Source of the DNA: Aulosira sp. FACHB-615
GTDB taxonomy: Bacteria; Cyanobacteriota; Cyanobacteriia; Cyanobacteriales; Nostocaceae
NCBI RefSeq assembly: GCF_014698045.1
Contig: NZ_JACJSE010000003.1
Coordinates: forward strand, 1-64,000
Length of the DNA stretch: 64,000 bases
Reading direction: 5' to 3'
This document shows positions 53,802 through 62,839 of this stretch, piece after piece. Under the pieces are notes generated by a model. The model was not told where the DNA came from. It searched no databases and saw only the letters and a list, made by a program, of their open reading frames with translations. The position numbers and the translations under genes are program-made. How positions within the stretch are numbered: the first letter of the stretch is position 1; the number at the start of each line of letters is the position of its first letter.

Positions 53802-55031
53802 CTACTTGAGGATTTTGGAGACGACACCAGCACCGATGGTGCGGCCACCTTCACGAATCGCAAAGCGCATACCTTGTTCAATAGCGATCGGGCTGATCAA
53901 TTCTATTGTCGCTTTGATGCGATCGCCTGGCATTACCATTTCTACTGCTGAACCTTCATCAGATGTAAACTCTTTGATGGTGCCGGTTACATCAGTTGTC
54001 CGCACATAGAACTGAGGACGGTAGCCAGCGAAGAATGGGGTTTTGCGACCACCTTCTTTTTCGGTCAGCACGTATACTTCCCCTTCAAATTGGGTGTGAG
54101 GAGTAATGGAACCAGGTTTTGCTAGTACCATACCGCGCTCAACGTCTTCTTTCTTCAGACCACGCAGTAGTACACCAGCGTTGTCCCCAGCCAAGCCTTC
54201 CTCAAGGCTCTTCTTGAACATTTCAATCCCGGTGACGGTGGTGTTACGAGTTTCTCTCAGACCCACTAGCTCTACGTTATCGTTCACCTTAACTTTGCCG
54301 CGTTCGATACGTCCAGTAGCAACCGTACCACGACCTGTGATGGTGAATACGTCTTCTACAGCCATCAAGAAGGGCTTGTCAATATCGCGCTCTGGGTCAG
54401 GAATGTAGGAATCGACAGCTTCCATGAGTTCGTAGATTTTATCTACCCACGGATCTTCACCTTTTTGGGTTTTATTGCTGGCGGTCATTTTCTCCAGAGC
54501 TTTCAGACCGGAACCTCGGATGATGGGGATATTATCACCATCAAACTCATAGTCGCTCAACAATTCTCTCAGTTCGAGTTCTACCAACTCTAACAGTTCT
54601 TCGTCGTCGATCATATCTACTTTGTTCAAGAAGACGACGAGGTTGGGAACACCTACTTGTTTTGCCAGTAGGATGTGTTCGCGGGTTTGAGGCATAGCAC
54701 CATCGGTAGCTGCAACTACGAGGATAGCGCCATCCATTTGGGCTGCACCAGTGATCATGTTCTTCACATAGTCAGCGTGTCCTGGACAGTCTACGTGAGC
54801 ATAGTGCCGATTTTCGGTTTCATACTCCACATGAGCTGTGTTAATTGTGATACCCCGTGCCTTTTCTTCTGGTGCGTTATCGATTTGGTCGTAGGCTCTA
54901 GCTACAGCTTTACCGAGAGCAGCCAAGGTCATGGTGATAGCTGCTGTTAAAGTTGTTTTACCGTGGTCAACGTGTCCAATAGTACCGATGTTAACGTGGG
55001 GTTTAGTTCTTTCAAACTTTGCGCGTGCCAT
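53802..55031 (-). CDS. tuf: elongation factor Tu
   Basis: The 409-residue GTPase delivers aminoacyl-tRNA to the ribosome. It has GHVDHGKTTLTAAI near residue 19, the effector RGITINTAHVEY, DCPGHADYV, NKVDMID and GSGLKALE. It carries the insertion MTASNKTQKGEDPWVDKIYE typical of cyanobacterial and chloroplast EF-Tu. It lies 22 bases downstream of fusA in the str operon, with AAGGAAA before the ATG. Confidence 0.98.
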   Translation of the reverse strand: MARAKFERTKPHVNIGTIGHVDHGKTTLTAAITMTLAALGKAVARAYDQIDNAPEEKARGITINTAHVEYETENRHYAHVDCPGHADYVKNMITGAAQMDGAILVVAATDGAMPQTREHILLAKQVGVPNLVVFLNKVDMIDDEELLELVELELRELLSDYEFDGDNIPIIRGSGLKALEKMTASNKTQKGEDPWVDKIYELMEAVDSYIPDPERDIDKPFLMAVEDVFTITGRGTVATGRIERGKVKVNDNVELVGLRETRNTTVTGIEMFKKSLEEGLAGDNAGVLLRGLKKEDVERGMVLAKPGSITPHTQFEGEVYVLTEKEGGRKTPFFAGYRPQFYVRTTDVTGTIKEFTSDEGSAVEMVMPGDRIKATIELISPIAIEQGMRFAIREGGRTIGAGVVSKILK

Positions 55032-55053
55032 GAATGCTCGTTTCCTTTTTTAA

Positions 55054-57132
55054 TTAAGCGTTCCCTTTGCTTTTTGCAATGATAGTTTCAGCCACGCTGC
55101 GAGGCACCTCTTCGTAGTGGCTGAACTCCATCGTAAAAATACCTCGACCTTGGGTTTTCGACCGGATATCGGTAGCGTAGCCAAACATGGTCGCCAGTGG
55201 AACTTTGGATGCCACTTTAGCGAGTCCCTGTTCAGTGCTTTGGCTTTCAATCTGCCCTCGGCGGGAGATGAGGTCTCCAATAACGTTCCCGATAAAGTCT
55301 TCAGGAACTTCCACTTCAACTTTCATCATAGGCTCTAATAGTACTGGTGAAGCTTTCAGCACAGCTTCTTTCATCGCCATTGAACCAGCAATTTTGAAAG
55401 CCATTTCCGAAGAGTCTACATCGTGGTAAGAACCATGAACTAGCGTCGCTTTTACGTCAATCAGGGGATATCCAGCTAAAATACCAGATTCACAGCTTTC
55501 TTTCATACCTTGCTCGGCGGGGCCAATGTACTCTTTAGGTACTACGCCACCGACAATTTTAGAGACGAATTCAAAGCCGCTACCGGGTTCTCCTGGCTCC
55601 AAATTGATCACAACGTGACCATATTGACCCTTACCACCACTTTGGCGGATGAACTTACCTTCCACGTTGGTAACTGCTTTCCGAATCGTTTCGCGGTAAG
55701 CTACTTGTGGCGCACCAACATTCGCTTCCACCTTGAATTCGCGTAACATCCGATCCACCAGAATTTCTAGGTGGAGTTCTCCCATCCCTGCAATTACAGT
55801 TTGGTTTGTTTCTGGATCAACATTGACGCGGAAGGTTGGGTCTTCTTCGGAGAGAGATTGCAGAGCCTTGGATAGCTTATCCATGTCGTTCTTGGTTTTG
55901 GGTTCAACCGCTACCGAGATCACAGGCTCTGGAATAAATAGGGATTCCAGTATTACTGGTGCGCCTTCATCAGTGATAGTATCACCTGTTAAGGTATCTT
56001 TTAATCCTAACGCAGCACCCAAGTCACCAGCCCGTAGTTCCTCTACGTCTTGGCGATCATCTGCCTTCATTAGAACTAAGCGGGAAATGCGTTCTTTTTT
56101 ATTTTTGGTAGCGTTTAATACATAACTACCTTTTTTCAGAACACCAGAATAAACACGAACAAAGGTTAGGCGACCGTAAGGGTCAGCCATAATCTTAAAT
56201 GCCAAAGCAGCTAGAGGTTCGTTGTCATCCGCCCGGCGCTCGACTGTATCACCATTTGCAAGTGTGCCTTGAATGGGAGGCACTTCTGTTGGCGCGGGTA
56301 GGTAATCTACAACTGCATCCAACATTAACTGCACGCCTTTGTTTTTAAAGGCTGAACCACAAAGCACAGGCACGATTGTGCCGGCAATTGTCCCTTTGCG
56401 AAGGGCTGCCCGGATTTCTTCTTCTGTCAGTGCTTCGCCATCGAAGTACTTAGTCATCAAAGCGTCATCGGTTTCAGCTACTGCTTCTACCAGCTTGGTG
56501 TAGTACTCTTCAGCTTGCTCTTGCACCTCTGAAGGGATATCCGTTTCTTGGATATCTGTACCTTGGTCGTTGTTGTAAATGTATGCACGCTTCCGCACCA
56601 AGTCTACAATGCCTTTGAAGTCGTTTTCGCTACCAATGGGCAGTTGAATTGCAATGGCATTTGCTCTTAGGCGATCGCGCATTTGTTCGTGAACTCTATA
56701 GAAGTTCGCGCCTGTGCGATCCATTTTATTAATAAAGGCGATCCGAGGTACTGCGTAACGGTCTGCTTGCCGCCACACTGTCTCCGATTGTGGTTGTACT
56801 CCACCTACAGAACAAAATACAGCAATTACACCATCTAATACGCGCATGGAGCGTTCTACTTCAATTGTGAAGTCTACGTGACCAGGAGTATCGATAATGT
56901 TAATTTGATAATCTTTCCAACTGGTACTGATTGCCGCAGCAGTGATGGTGATTCCCCGCTCCCGCTCCTGTTCCATCCAGTCGGTTACAGCTGTTCCTTC
57001 GTGAACTTCACCAATTTTATGAATTATCCCAGAGTAAAATAATATTCTCTCTGTTGTTGTTGTTTTGCCCGCATCTATGTGCGCCGCAATACCGATATTG
57101 CGTACTTTCTCTAGCGGGTTTATACGTGCCAC
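55054..57132 (-). CDS. fusA: elongation factor G
   Basis: The 692-residue translocase has AHIDAGKTTTTERILFY near residue 18, DTPGHVDFTIEVERSMR near 83, NKMDRTGANFYRV, and domains III to V with GMGELHLEILVDRM and the C-terminal FGYATDIRSKTQGRGIFTMEF. The start is GTG at 57132 behind a strong AGGAGG Shine-Dalgarno. It lies between rpsG and tuf. Confidence 0.98.
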   Translation of the reverse strand: MARINPLEKVRNIGIAAHIDAGKTTTTERILFYSGIIHKIGEVHEGTAVTDWMEQERERGITITAAAISTSWKDYQINIIDTPGHVDFTIEVERSMRVLDGVIAVFCSVGGVQPQSETVWRQADRYAVPRIAFINKMDRTGANFYRVHEQMRDRLRANAIAIQLPIGSENDFKGIVDLVRKRAYIYNNDQGTDIQETDIPSEVQEQAEEYYTKLVEAVAETDDALMTKYFDGEALTEEEIRAALRKGTIAGTIVPVLCGSAFKNKGVQLMLDAVVDYLPAPTEVPPIQGTLANGDTVERRADDNEPLAALAFKIMADPYGRLTFVRVYSGVLKKGSYVLNATKNKKERISRLVLMKADDRQDVEELRAGDLGAALGLKDTLTGDTITDEGAPVILESLFIPEPVISVAVEPKTKNDMDKLSKALQSLSEEDPTFRVNVDPETNQTVIAGMGELHLEILVDRMLREFKVEANVGAPQVAYRETIRKAVTNVEGKFIRQSGGKGQYGHVVINLEPGEPGSGFEFVSKIVGGVVPKEYIGPAEQGMKESCESGILAGYPLIDVKATLVHGSYHDVDSSEMAFKIAGSMAMKEAVLKASPVLLEPMMKVEVEVPEDFIGNVIGDLISRRGQIESQSTEQGLAKVASKVPLATMFGYATDIRSKTQGRGIFTMEFSHYEEVPRSVAETIIAKSKGNA

Positions 57133-57270
57133 AGTAGCCTCCTATAGTTTTTGCCTCATGATATCTTGTATATTACTCTTTGTTAAGATTCTATACTTTT
57201 ACGGATTCCCGTCTGGATTTTTATTCAGTCGGCGATATACCGCTTGAGGCAAGATATATCGCTGTGCTGC

Positions 57271-57741
57271 TTAATAACGATAGTGTGCAAAGGCTTTGTT
57301 GGCTTCAGCCATCCGGTGCGTTTCTTCACGCTTACGGATTGCGTTACCTGTTTCGTTGGCTGCATCCATTAACTCATTAGCTAATTTGCCAGCCATTGTC
57401 CGCCCTGGTCTGGAGCGAGAAAATTGTACTAACCAACGCAGTGCTAAGGTAGTACCACGTTCTGAACGTACTTCCATTGGTACTTGGTAGGTTGCACCAC
57501 CCACCCGACGCGCTTTAACTTCTACCAATGGTGTGGCATTACGCACTGCTCTTTCAAAGGTTTCTAGTGCTGCATTACCTGTGCGCTCTTCAATTGTTTT
57601 GAGTGCATCATAGACAATGCGTGCAGCTAGTGATTTTTTGCCGTGACGCATGATCCGGCGAATTATCATGCTCACCAGCCGACTATTGTAAACGGAGTCA
57701 GGCGGAACTGGCCGCCTCTGAACTACACCACGACGAGACAT
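57271..57741 (-). CDS. rpsG: 30S ribosomal protein S7
   Basis: The 156-residue protein matches S7: MSRRGVVQRRPVPPDSVYNS, then LVSMIIRRIMRHGKKSLA and RGTTLALRWLVQFSRSRPGR. It binds the 3' major domain of 16S rRNA and begins assembly of the head. Its gene follows rpsL after an unusually long 404-base gap. Confidence 0.98.
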   Translation of the reverse strand: MSRRGVVQRRPVPPDSVYNSRLVSMIIRRIMRHGKKSLAARIVYDALKTIEERTGNAALETFERAVRNATPLVEVKARRVGGATYQVPMEVRSERGTTLALRWLVQFSRSRPGRTMAGKLANELMDAANETGNAIRKREETHRMAEANKAFAHYRY

Positions 57742-58145
57742 ACTTTACCCTTACATTCGGAATTTGGCAACGAAATTATATGCTATCAGACCGCGCAGTA
57801 CTGGAGTGGTGGAAGCTGCCACTTAATACTGCTGCAATTTTTTTACACATTTGCAGCGACCCTGAATTGCTGATTTGCTATCTTGGACGGGATAGACAAA
57901 GCGACAACATCACAGGTATGAGTTGACAAATGAAAATGCTGCTGTCGCTTACAGCAATCTCAACTAAACCTACACTTGCTCGCTGAGTGCAGGCTGGCAG
58001 TGGTAGCTTAACTAATTTAAATTTTGAAAATAGACGCTTATATCTATTTTCACAACTGTTTAAGGGCGATCGCTAACTTTTTATATTTTTATCGCTTCCA
58101 GAGAAAGCGACTAATCGCCTTTAGGCACGACTAATCGCCTCTGCC
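57742..58145. other. long rpsL-rpsG intergenic region
   Basis: No gene is seen in these 404 bases. Near the rpsL end, CGACTAATCGCCT occurs twice (58108-58120 and 58128-58140), 20 bases apart. A secondary promoter or processing site is possible but not identified. Confidence 0.5.
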
Positions 58146-58532
58146 TTATTTTTTAGCGGCTTCTTTCGGGCGTTTGGTTCCATACTTGGAACGACCTTGT
58201 TTGCGATCTTTTACGCCCGCCGTATCTAATGTGCCACGAATGATATGGTATCTTACGCCCGGTAAGTCTTTAACCCGGCCGCCACGAATCATGACTACGG
58301 AGTGTTCTTGTAAATTGTGACCAATGCCTGGAATGTAGGCTGTTACCTCAAATCCAGATGTCAGTCTTACCCTTGCTACCTTACGGAGAGCTGAGTTAGG
58401 CTTTTTAGGTGTGGTTGTGTAGACTCTTGTACAAACACCGCGCCGTTGCGGGCATTGCTTGAGAGCTGGAGACTTGGTTTTCTGACGCGCTTTTTCGCGT
58501 TCGCTACGTATTAGTTGCTGTATGGTTGGCAT
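58146..58532 (-). CDS. rpsL: 30S ribosomal protein S12
   Basis: The 128-residue protein has the S12 core: MPTIQQLIRSEREKARQKTK, PQRRGVCTRVYTTTPKKPNS (the streptomycin-site lysine region) and RGGRVKDLPGVRYHIIRG. It contacts the decoding centre. It is the first gene of the str operon, about 44 bases downstream of the predicted transcription start. Confidence 0.98.
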   Translation of the reverse strand: MPTIQQLIRSEREKARQKTKSPALKQCPQRRGVCTRVYTTTPKKPNSALRKVARVRLTSGFEVTAYIPGIGHNLQEHSVVMIRGGRVKDLPGVRYHIIRGTLDTAGVKDRKQGRSKYGTKRPKEAAKK

Positions 58533-58582
58533 GGGTCACAGCGCGTGAAGCTGCTTAGGGGTCTAAGTTTTAACAAATCCTG

Positions 58583-58612
58583 ATTATATCTTTTTTAGTA
58601 CTTTTTTGTCAA
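58583..58612 (-). promoter_or_regulatory. consensus promoter of the str operon
   Basis: On the minus strand, TTGACA (58612-58607) and TATAAT (58588-58583) are both perfect matches to the sigma-70 consensus, 18 bases apart. A start near 58576 gives a leader of about 44 bases to the rpsL ATG at 58532. Confidence 0.85.
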
Positions 58613-58648
58613 ACTAATTTGACTGGTCAATAGTGATAAACTATTTGA

Positions 58649-58996
58649 CTACTGACCATTGACTATGGAATCTTGATGAATTGCAAACGAATTGCCACAA
58701 CTACAGGTAGTAATAGCTTGAGGGTTATGGAAACGGAATCCTCCCCCCATCAAGTCTTCGGAATAATCTAATACTAACTCATTGATGTATTGTAAACTTT
58801 GATGGTCAACTAGAATTTGCAGACCACCAATTTCAAAGGTGCGATCGCCTGGTTGGACAACCTCAGCAAATGACATATCGTAAAATAAGTCTGAGCATCC
58901 CCCTGGTTTAACGGCTAATCTCACCAAGGTATTGGATTTTTGCTTAGACTTTAATCGTTCAATTTCAATTTTAGCAGCTTGACTCAGTTGAATCAT
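58649..58996 (-). CDS. A-type iron-sulfur carrier (HesB/IscA family)
   Basis: The ATG at 58996 begins the conserved MIQLSQAAKIEIERL; the longer frame from 59104 would add 36 unconserved residues. The 115-residue protein has the three ligand cysteines in VKPGGCSDLFYDMSF and TTCSCGNSF. It carries Fe-S clusters to apo-proteins. The last residues SIVNGQ and the stop codon are encoded by heptad repeats, so the C-terminus has been extended or replaced by repeat DNA. Confidence 0.9.
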   Translation of the reverse strand: MIQLSQAAKIEIERLKSKQKSNTLVRLAVKPGGCSDLFYDMSFAEVVQPGDRTFEIGGLQILVDHQSLQYINELVLDYSEDLMGGGFRFHNPQAITTCSCGNSFAIHQDSIVNGQ

Positions 58997-59234
58997 TGAA
59001 TTTTTTGGGCAGTTACATAGCCTGTTAAAAAAATATGGCGGAGTTGAAAAACTCAAAAAACTGATTTTGGCTATTTCATTGTAAATGAAGAGGTTTACTT
59101 GCAAAAGCCACTGTGAGCTTGCTTCATTGCCGAAAAATAATTGATTAACTGAATACTGAGTGATGAAAATAATACCGATTTGTAGCGTTAAAAGTAGCAG
59201 CTAAACTATTAACTAGTTCTTTTGGTAATTTCAC

Positions 59235-59280
59235 CTCCGTAAATTTCTGGATAACTAAGGTGAGAAATTTACGGAGTTTT
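59235..59280 (+). terminator. strong hairpin with U tract, without an obvious upstream gene on this strand
   Basis: CTCCGTAAATTTCT (59235-59248) and AGAAATTTACGGAG (59263-59276) are perfect 14-bp arms followed by TTTT. On the plus strand this is a good intrinsic terminator, but no plus-strand gene lies upstream in the 59105-59234 gap. On the minus strand it would lie after the cupin gene, where no T run follows it. Confidence 0.6.
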
Positions 59281-59312
59281 ATTGTTAGGACGAATAAATT
59301 AACCGATGAGGA

Positions 59313-59732
59313 TTAGTTTTCTGTACGAGAATAATCGTCCTGGTAGCGAATAATGTCATCTTCACCCAAATATTCGCCATTTTGTACCTCAATTAAAATT
59401 AAAGGAATTACCCCAGGATTTTCTAAACGGTGGGAGGTGCATTGAGGTACGTAGGTTGATTGATTATTACCCAATAGTACTTCTTGGTCGCCACAAGTTA
59501 CTCTGGCGGTGCCAGAAACAACAATCCAGTGTTCGCTGCGATGGTGGTGCATTTGCAAGCTGAGGCGATGTCCGGGTTTAACTTCGATGCGCTTGATTTT
59601 ATATCCACGTCCTTCTTCCAAAATAGTAAAAGAACCCCAAGGGCGCAATTCGGTTGCAGCAACACTTCGATTAGCGATCGCCGCAGGCAGTGGTAGAGTC
59701 TTAGCAGGTGCGGTTTCTTGATATTGAGCCAT
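59313..59732 (-). CDS. cupin protein (mannose-6-phosphate isomerase type II-like)
   Basis: The 139-residue protein is a single cupin domain: LRPWGSFTILEEGRGYKIKRI, the metal-binding HRLSLQMHHHRSEHWIVVSG near residue 62 and IPLILIEVQNGEYLGEDDI near residue 115. The C-terminal domain of type II phosphomannose isomerases has this form. Activity without the pyrophosphorylase domain is uncertain. The ATG at 59732 is chosen because GAGGTAACT precedes it directly. Confidence 0.88.
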   Translation of the reverse strand: MAQYQETAPAKTLPLPAAIANRSVAATELRPWGSFTILEEGRGYKIKRIEVKPGHRLSLQMHHHRSEHWIVVSGTARVTCGDQEVLLGNNQSTYVPQCTSHRLENPGVIPLILIEVQNGEYLGEDDIIRYQDDYSRTEN

Positions 59733-60095
59733 AGTTACCTCATTTGGAGACATAGCAAGCTGTCCTTTCTCTTAACCATTGATGGAAAAATCTGGCGCAA
59801 TCTTGCAACCGTGAAAACCAGTAATTCAATTACACCTTGCTAACCATAACAAAATCAAACTTTGGGGTGTAAAGAGTCACGACTAAAACTCTCGTGAATA
59901 CATAAACTCTTTACCTAGCGACAAAACAGCTTATTCTAATCTTTAACAAATTAGTTTGGGAGGTTAGAGGCTAGTACAACAAGGCAAAAGGCAAAAGTCA
60001 AAAGTCAAAAGAAAGAATATTCATACCACAAGCCTTTTAGCAATTTCTTATGGTCTGTTTATTTCCACCAACCTGTACTAGTCCCTAACCCCTAA
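59733..60095. other. intergenic region with a heptad array
   Basis: Four 7-bp units (AAGGCAA twice, AAGTCAA twice) occupy 59981-60008. The rest shows no gene or strong hairpin. It holds the promoter of the cupin gene and the tail of the next transcript. Confidence 0.6.
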
Positions 60096-62087
60096 TTATC
60101 TTTGTTGCCAAAAAATACCAATACCATTATGTACACGAGCCGCAGTATTGGGAGAACGGTCGAGTAATTGTCCGCTTAAGTAAAGACTAGTTGAACTGCC
60201 ACCATCTAAATTTAAAGCATTCACACAACCCAAATTTTTCATTAATTGAGCGTGTTCTGCGAGTGTCGGCCCGGCTCCACCAGCGCGGTTATGCACAGCA
60301 GCAATCATCAGTGTACCTGTAGCTGTGGTACAAATCCCACTCCGAATGGCTTTTTCGGCAATGAAAGCATTGCTGAATTTTTCAGCTTTTACATCTAGAA
60401 CAATTTGACCGTTTTGAATTAATAACGGCCCGGCTCCAATAATGTTGGGGTAACGGCTAAAGTCAACAGGGGTGGTGTTACTAGCCAAAGTTACCTTTGT
60501 ACCGATGGGTAATTGAGTGGCGGTAGTTGTAGCCGTTCCTCGCAAAGTTAACAAGTAACCATTTTGGGGAATAGGAATAGGAGTTTGACCCGCTTTTCCG
60601 CCTGATAGCTGACTGCTAATTTCATTGTTTTGAACTATGAGGATGCTTTCATTGTCTGTGAGGGGAGTATAAGTTTTTCCCCAGCTAGGAGTATAACGAG
60701 CAGCACCGCTTTGAACGTAACCACTATTGAGAAATAAAATTGGTAAGCGGAAATTATTTGGAGCAGTTAAAGTTTCTTGTAAGGTCAGGCGACCTACGTA
60801 AAATTGCCCAGAATTATTCCAGGCGATCGCACCTCTATTTAAAATTGGCCCGGATAACCACTGATTATCTCGGCGAATCGCGCCCAGAGGCAATTTATTA
60901 TTGCGGTTAAAATAGCCACCATTAATTGCGGCTAAAGCTAAGTATTTTTGCGCTGTTTGAATTAAGGGCGCAGTGCCGACTACAGTTTCTGGAGTTGTCC
61001 AAATTGGTTTTATAGTCAGGTTGCGGGGGTTAGCTTCCAACCACACTACCGGAAAACGATCTTTCCCTAAATTAATAAATTGCTGTCGCCAGCGTAACCC
61101 ATCCGCCCAAGCAATATTGCGCTCAACCATTGCATCAGGGCGAATCTCGATAATTAGGCGATTTGGGTTATTTACTGTAGTGATGCGGGGTGCTGAACCA
61201 AAAGGAACACTCAGACTAATAATTGTTTGGTTATTCACCACCTCTATTTTTTGAAGCAGGCTATCAGGGTTTGATTGTGGTGGTGGTAATTGTTTGATTA
61301 GGTTTGGTAGAGATGGTGGTGCTGGTGTTACTGGGGTGTAACGTTGAATTAAAGCTGGATCAGTTAAAGCATCCAGGGTAATGCGCCATTCTCGATTCGG
61401 TATCGTTGTAGGTTGGGGTGCGATCGCATCTGGATCATCTGGTGTTTGAGTTGGTTTGATGGGTAATCCTTGTCTGACTATCCAAGGTGTGGGACTGTCT
61501 AAATCAACCACAACGCGATTTTCACGGATAGTAGAAGTACCAGGAGGATTGAGAGCCTCATGACCAATCATCAGATTTTTGATTCGCGCTTGGGGAGTAA
61601 CAATTACCAAAGTGTTACCATTGAGTTGTACTTGCCAATTTGCTTTTTGGGTAAACTCAGTGATATCAAGATAGCGGTATCCGGCTTGGAGAAGAGTTAC
61701 TAAGGTCTCTGGGGTGGAAGTAAACCACTGAATTGGTTGTTGGCTAGGATTATTGCTATTTAAAAAATCAACTCCCATCGCCTGACGAAATAAACCATCA
61801 CTGAGATAAATAACTTGCTGATCAACTACTCCTAATTTGACCATCCAAGCACCGGGGATGATGCGACCATTGAGGGAAATTTGATTACCAGCAGATTGGG
61901 CTTGTCGTCGCAACTGTCCTGGTTGTGGATTGATCGGAGGCTGTTGAGCGATCGCCATCCAATTAGGAGATACACTAAGGATTGTGGCAATTATGGGTGA
62001 TGCAATTAAGCGCAAGGATTGATGTTTGGCAGGCTTAGTCACAGCAGTATGAGATTTTTGGCGATACCAATTTGGCATTTTTAACAT
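60096..62087 (-). CDS. secreted phosphodiester glycosidase-like protein (NAGPA/DUF2233 domain)
   Basis: The 663-residue protein has an N-terminal signal (hydrophobic at about residues 25-45, likely cleaved after MAIA). The middle has repeated beta strands with VVDLDSPTPWIVRQGLPI and IEVVNNQTIISLSVPFG. The C-terminal 250 residues are a NAGPA-type domain with LAAINGGYFNRNNKLPLGAI, IGAGPLLIQNG and NALNLDGGSSTSLYLSGQLL. Family members act on phosphodiester-linked sugars; the substrate here is unknown. The ATG at 62087 is preferred over a TTG at 62123. Confidence 0.85.
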   Translation of the reverse strand: MLKMPNWYRQKSHTAVTKPAKHQSLRLIASPIIATILSVSPNWMAIAQQPPINPQPGQLRRQAQSAGNQISLNGRIIPGAWMVKLGVVDQQVIYLSDGLFRQAMGVDFLNSNNPSQQPIQWFTSTPETLVTLLQAGYRYLDITEFTQKANWQVQLNGNTLVIVTPQARIKNLMIGHEALNPPGTSTIRENRVVVDLDSPTPWIVRQGLPIKPTQTPDDPDAIAPQPTTIPNREWRITLDALTDPALIQRYTPVTPAPPSLPNLIKQLPPPQSNPDSLLQKIEVVNNQTIISLSVPFGSAPRITTVNNPNRLIIEIRPDAMVERNIAWADGLRWRQQFINLGKDRFPVVWLEANPRNLTIKPIWTTPETVVGTAPLIQTAQKYLALAAINGGYFNRNNKLPLGAIRRDNQWLSGPILNRGAIAWNNSGQFYVGRLTLQETLTAPNNFRLPILFLNSGYVQSGAARYTPSWGKTYTPLTDNESILIVQNNEISSQLSGGKAGQTPIPIPQNGYLLTLRGTATTTATQLPIGTKVTLASNTTPVDFSRYPNIIGAGPLLIQNGQIVLDVKAEKFSNAFIAEKAIRSGICTTATGTLMIAAVHNRAGGAGPTLAEHAQLMKNLGCVNALNLDGGSSTSLYLSGQLLDRSPNTAARVHNGIGIFWQQR

Positions 62088-62123
62088 ATTTGATCCAGTG
62101 CTTTTGCAAGTTATCACTTCCAA

Positions 62124-62839
62124 GGCAGGAAAGTTAATTGTGACTAACTCTGGAAATTGGGTGATTTAACTTCTCCAGAAACGTGATAACCTATATGTTG
62201 GCTAGTTATCTCTGATGAGAAATACCAGCCCTGTTTAAGCTAAAACCACTGTAACTGACTGTTTTAACTGGCACTAGTTCCTGCCAAACTATAAGATATA
62301 TAGTTTTGGTCATCAAATGTATATATACAATAGTCTTTCCTCACTAATAGTTGCTATGCTGTTACTTAGAGGTGAGACACAGTTATTAGTAACAAAAGTT
62401 GCAACGGGTGAGCAGCCAAGATAGACAACAATAAAAATATTTAGGAATTGTCAAATGGGTATATAGTGTAATACGCTGATTTTGTTGCTGAATCAGGAAT
62501 CTTGCAGCTTTTACAACAGTGAGTTTTTCATGAAAAATTTGGTGTTAGGTCAGTTGATACTGTCTACCTGACAAACATCTATCATCTGAAAAAAACCTGG
62601 AAAATACTTAGTTTTGAAACCAAATACATAAAATTAACACAATATGTAGTTTGTCTAAACCAGCATAAACACAGAAGAATCAACGCAATAATTTTAACAC
62701 GGTTAAGTCCATAAATAACCGCAGTTAAAATTTTTTTTCCCTAAATTCTCGTGATTTATGTATGACTGTGACGCGAAATTGCGAAACTTTCCCTCCCAAG
62801 CAGTGGCAAAATTTGTGACTTAACTTTCAGGAATAGGCT
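62124..62839. other. long promoter region between NAGPA-like gene and glutamate synthase
   Basis: No gene is convincing in these 716 bases. Two small inverted repeats are visible: GATAAC (about 62184) with GTTATC (about 62205), and CCAAACTAT with ATAGTTTTGG (about 62284-62309). A consensus NtcA site (GTA-N8-TAC) was not found, although one might be expected upstream of glutamate synthase. Confidence 0.5.

Noticed and set aside
54106..54408. Plus-strand frames opposite tuf and fusA
   Set aside because: They mirror the codon pattern of highly expressed genes on the other strand and have no independent support.
58997..59104. 36-residue extension of the Fe-S carrier
   Set aside because: Low conservation and no ribosome-binding site; family members begin at the internal Met.
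62124..62839. NtcA box expected upstream of glutamate synthase
   Set aside because: No GTA-N8-TAC sequence was found on either strand by eye; a weak match was not considered enough.
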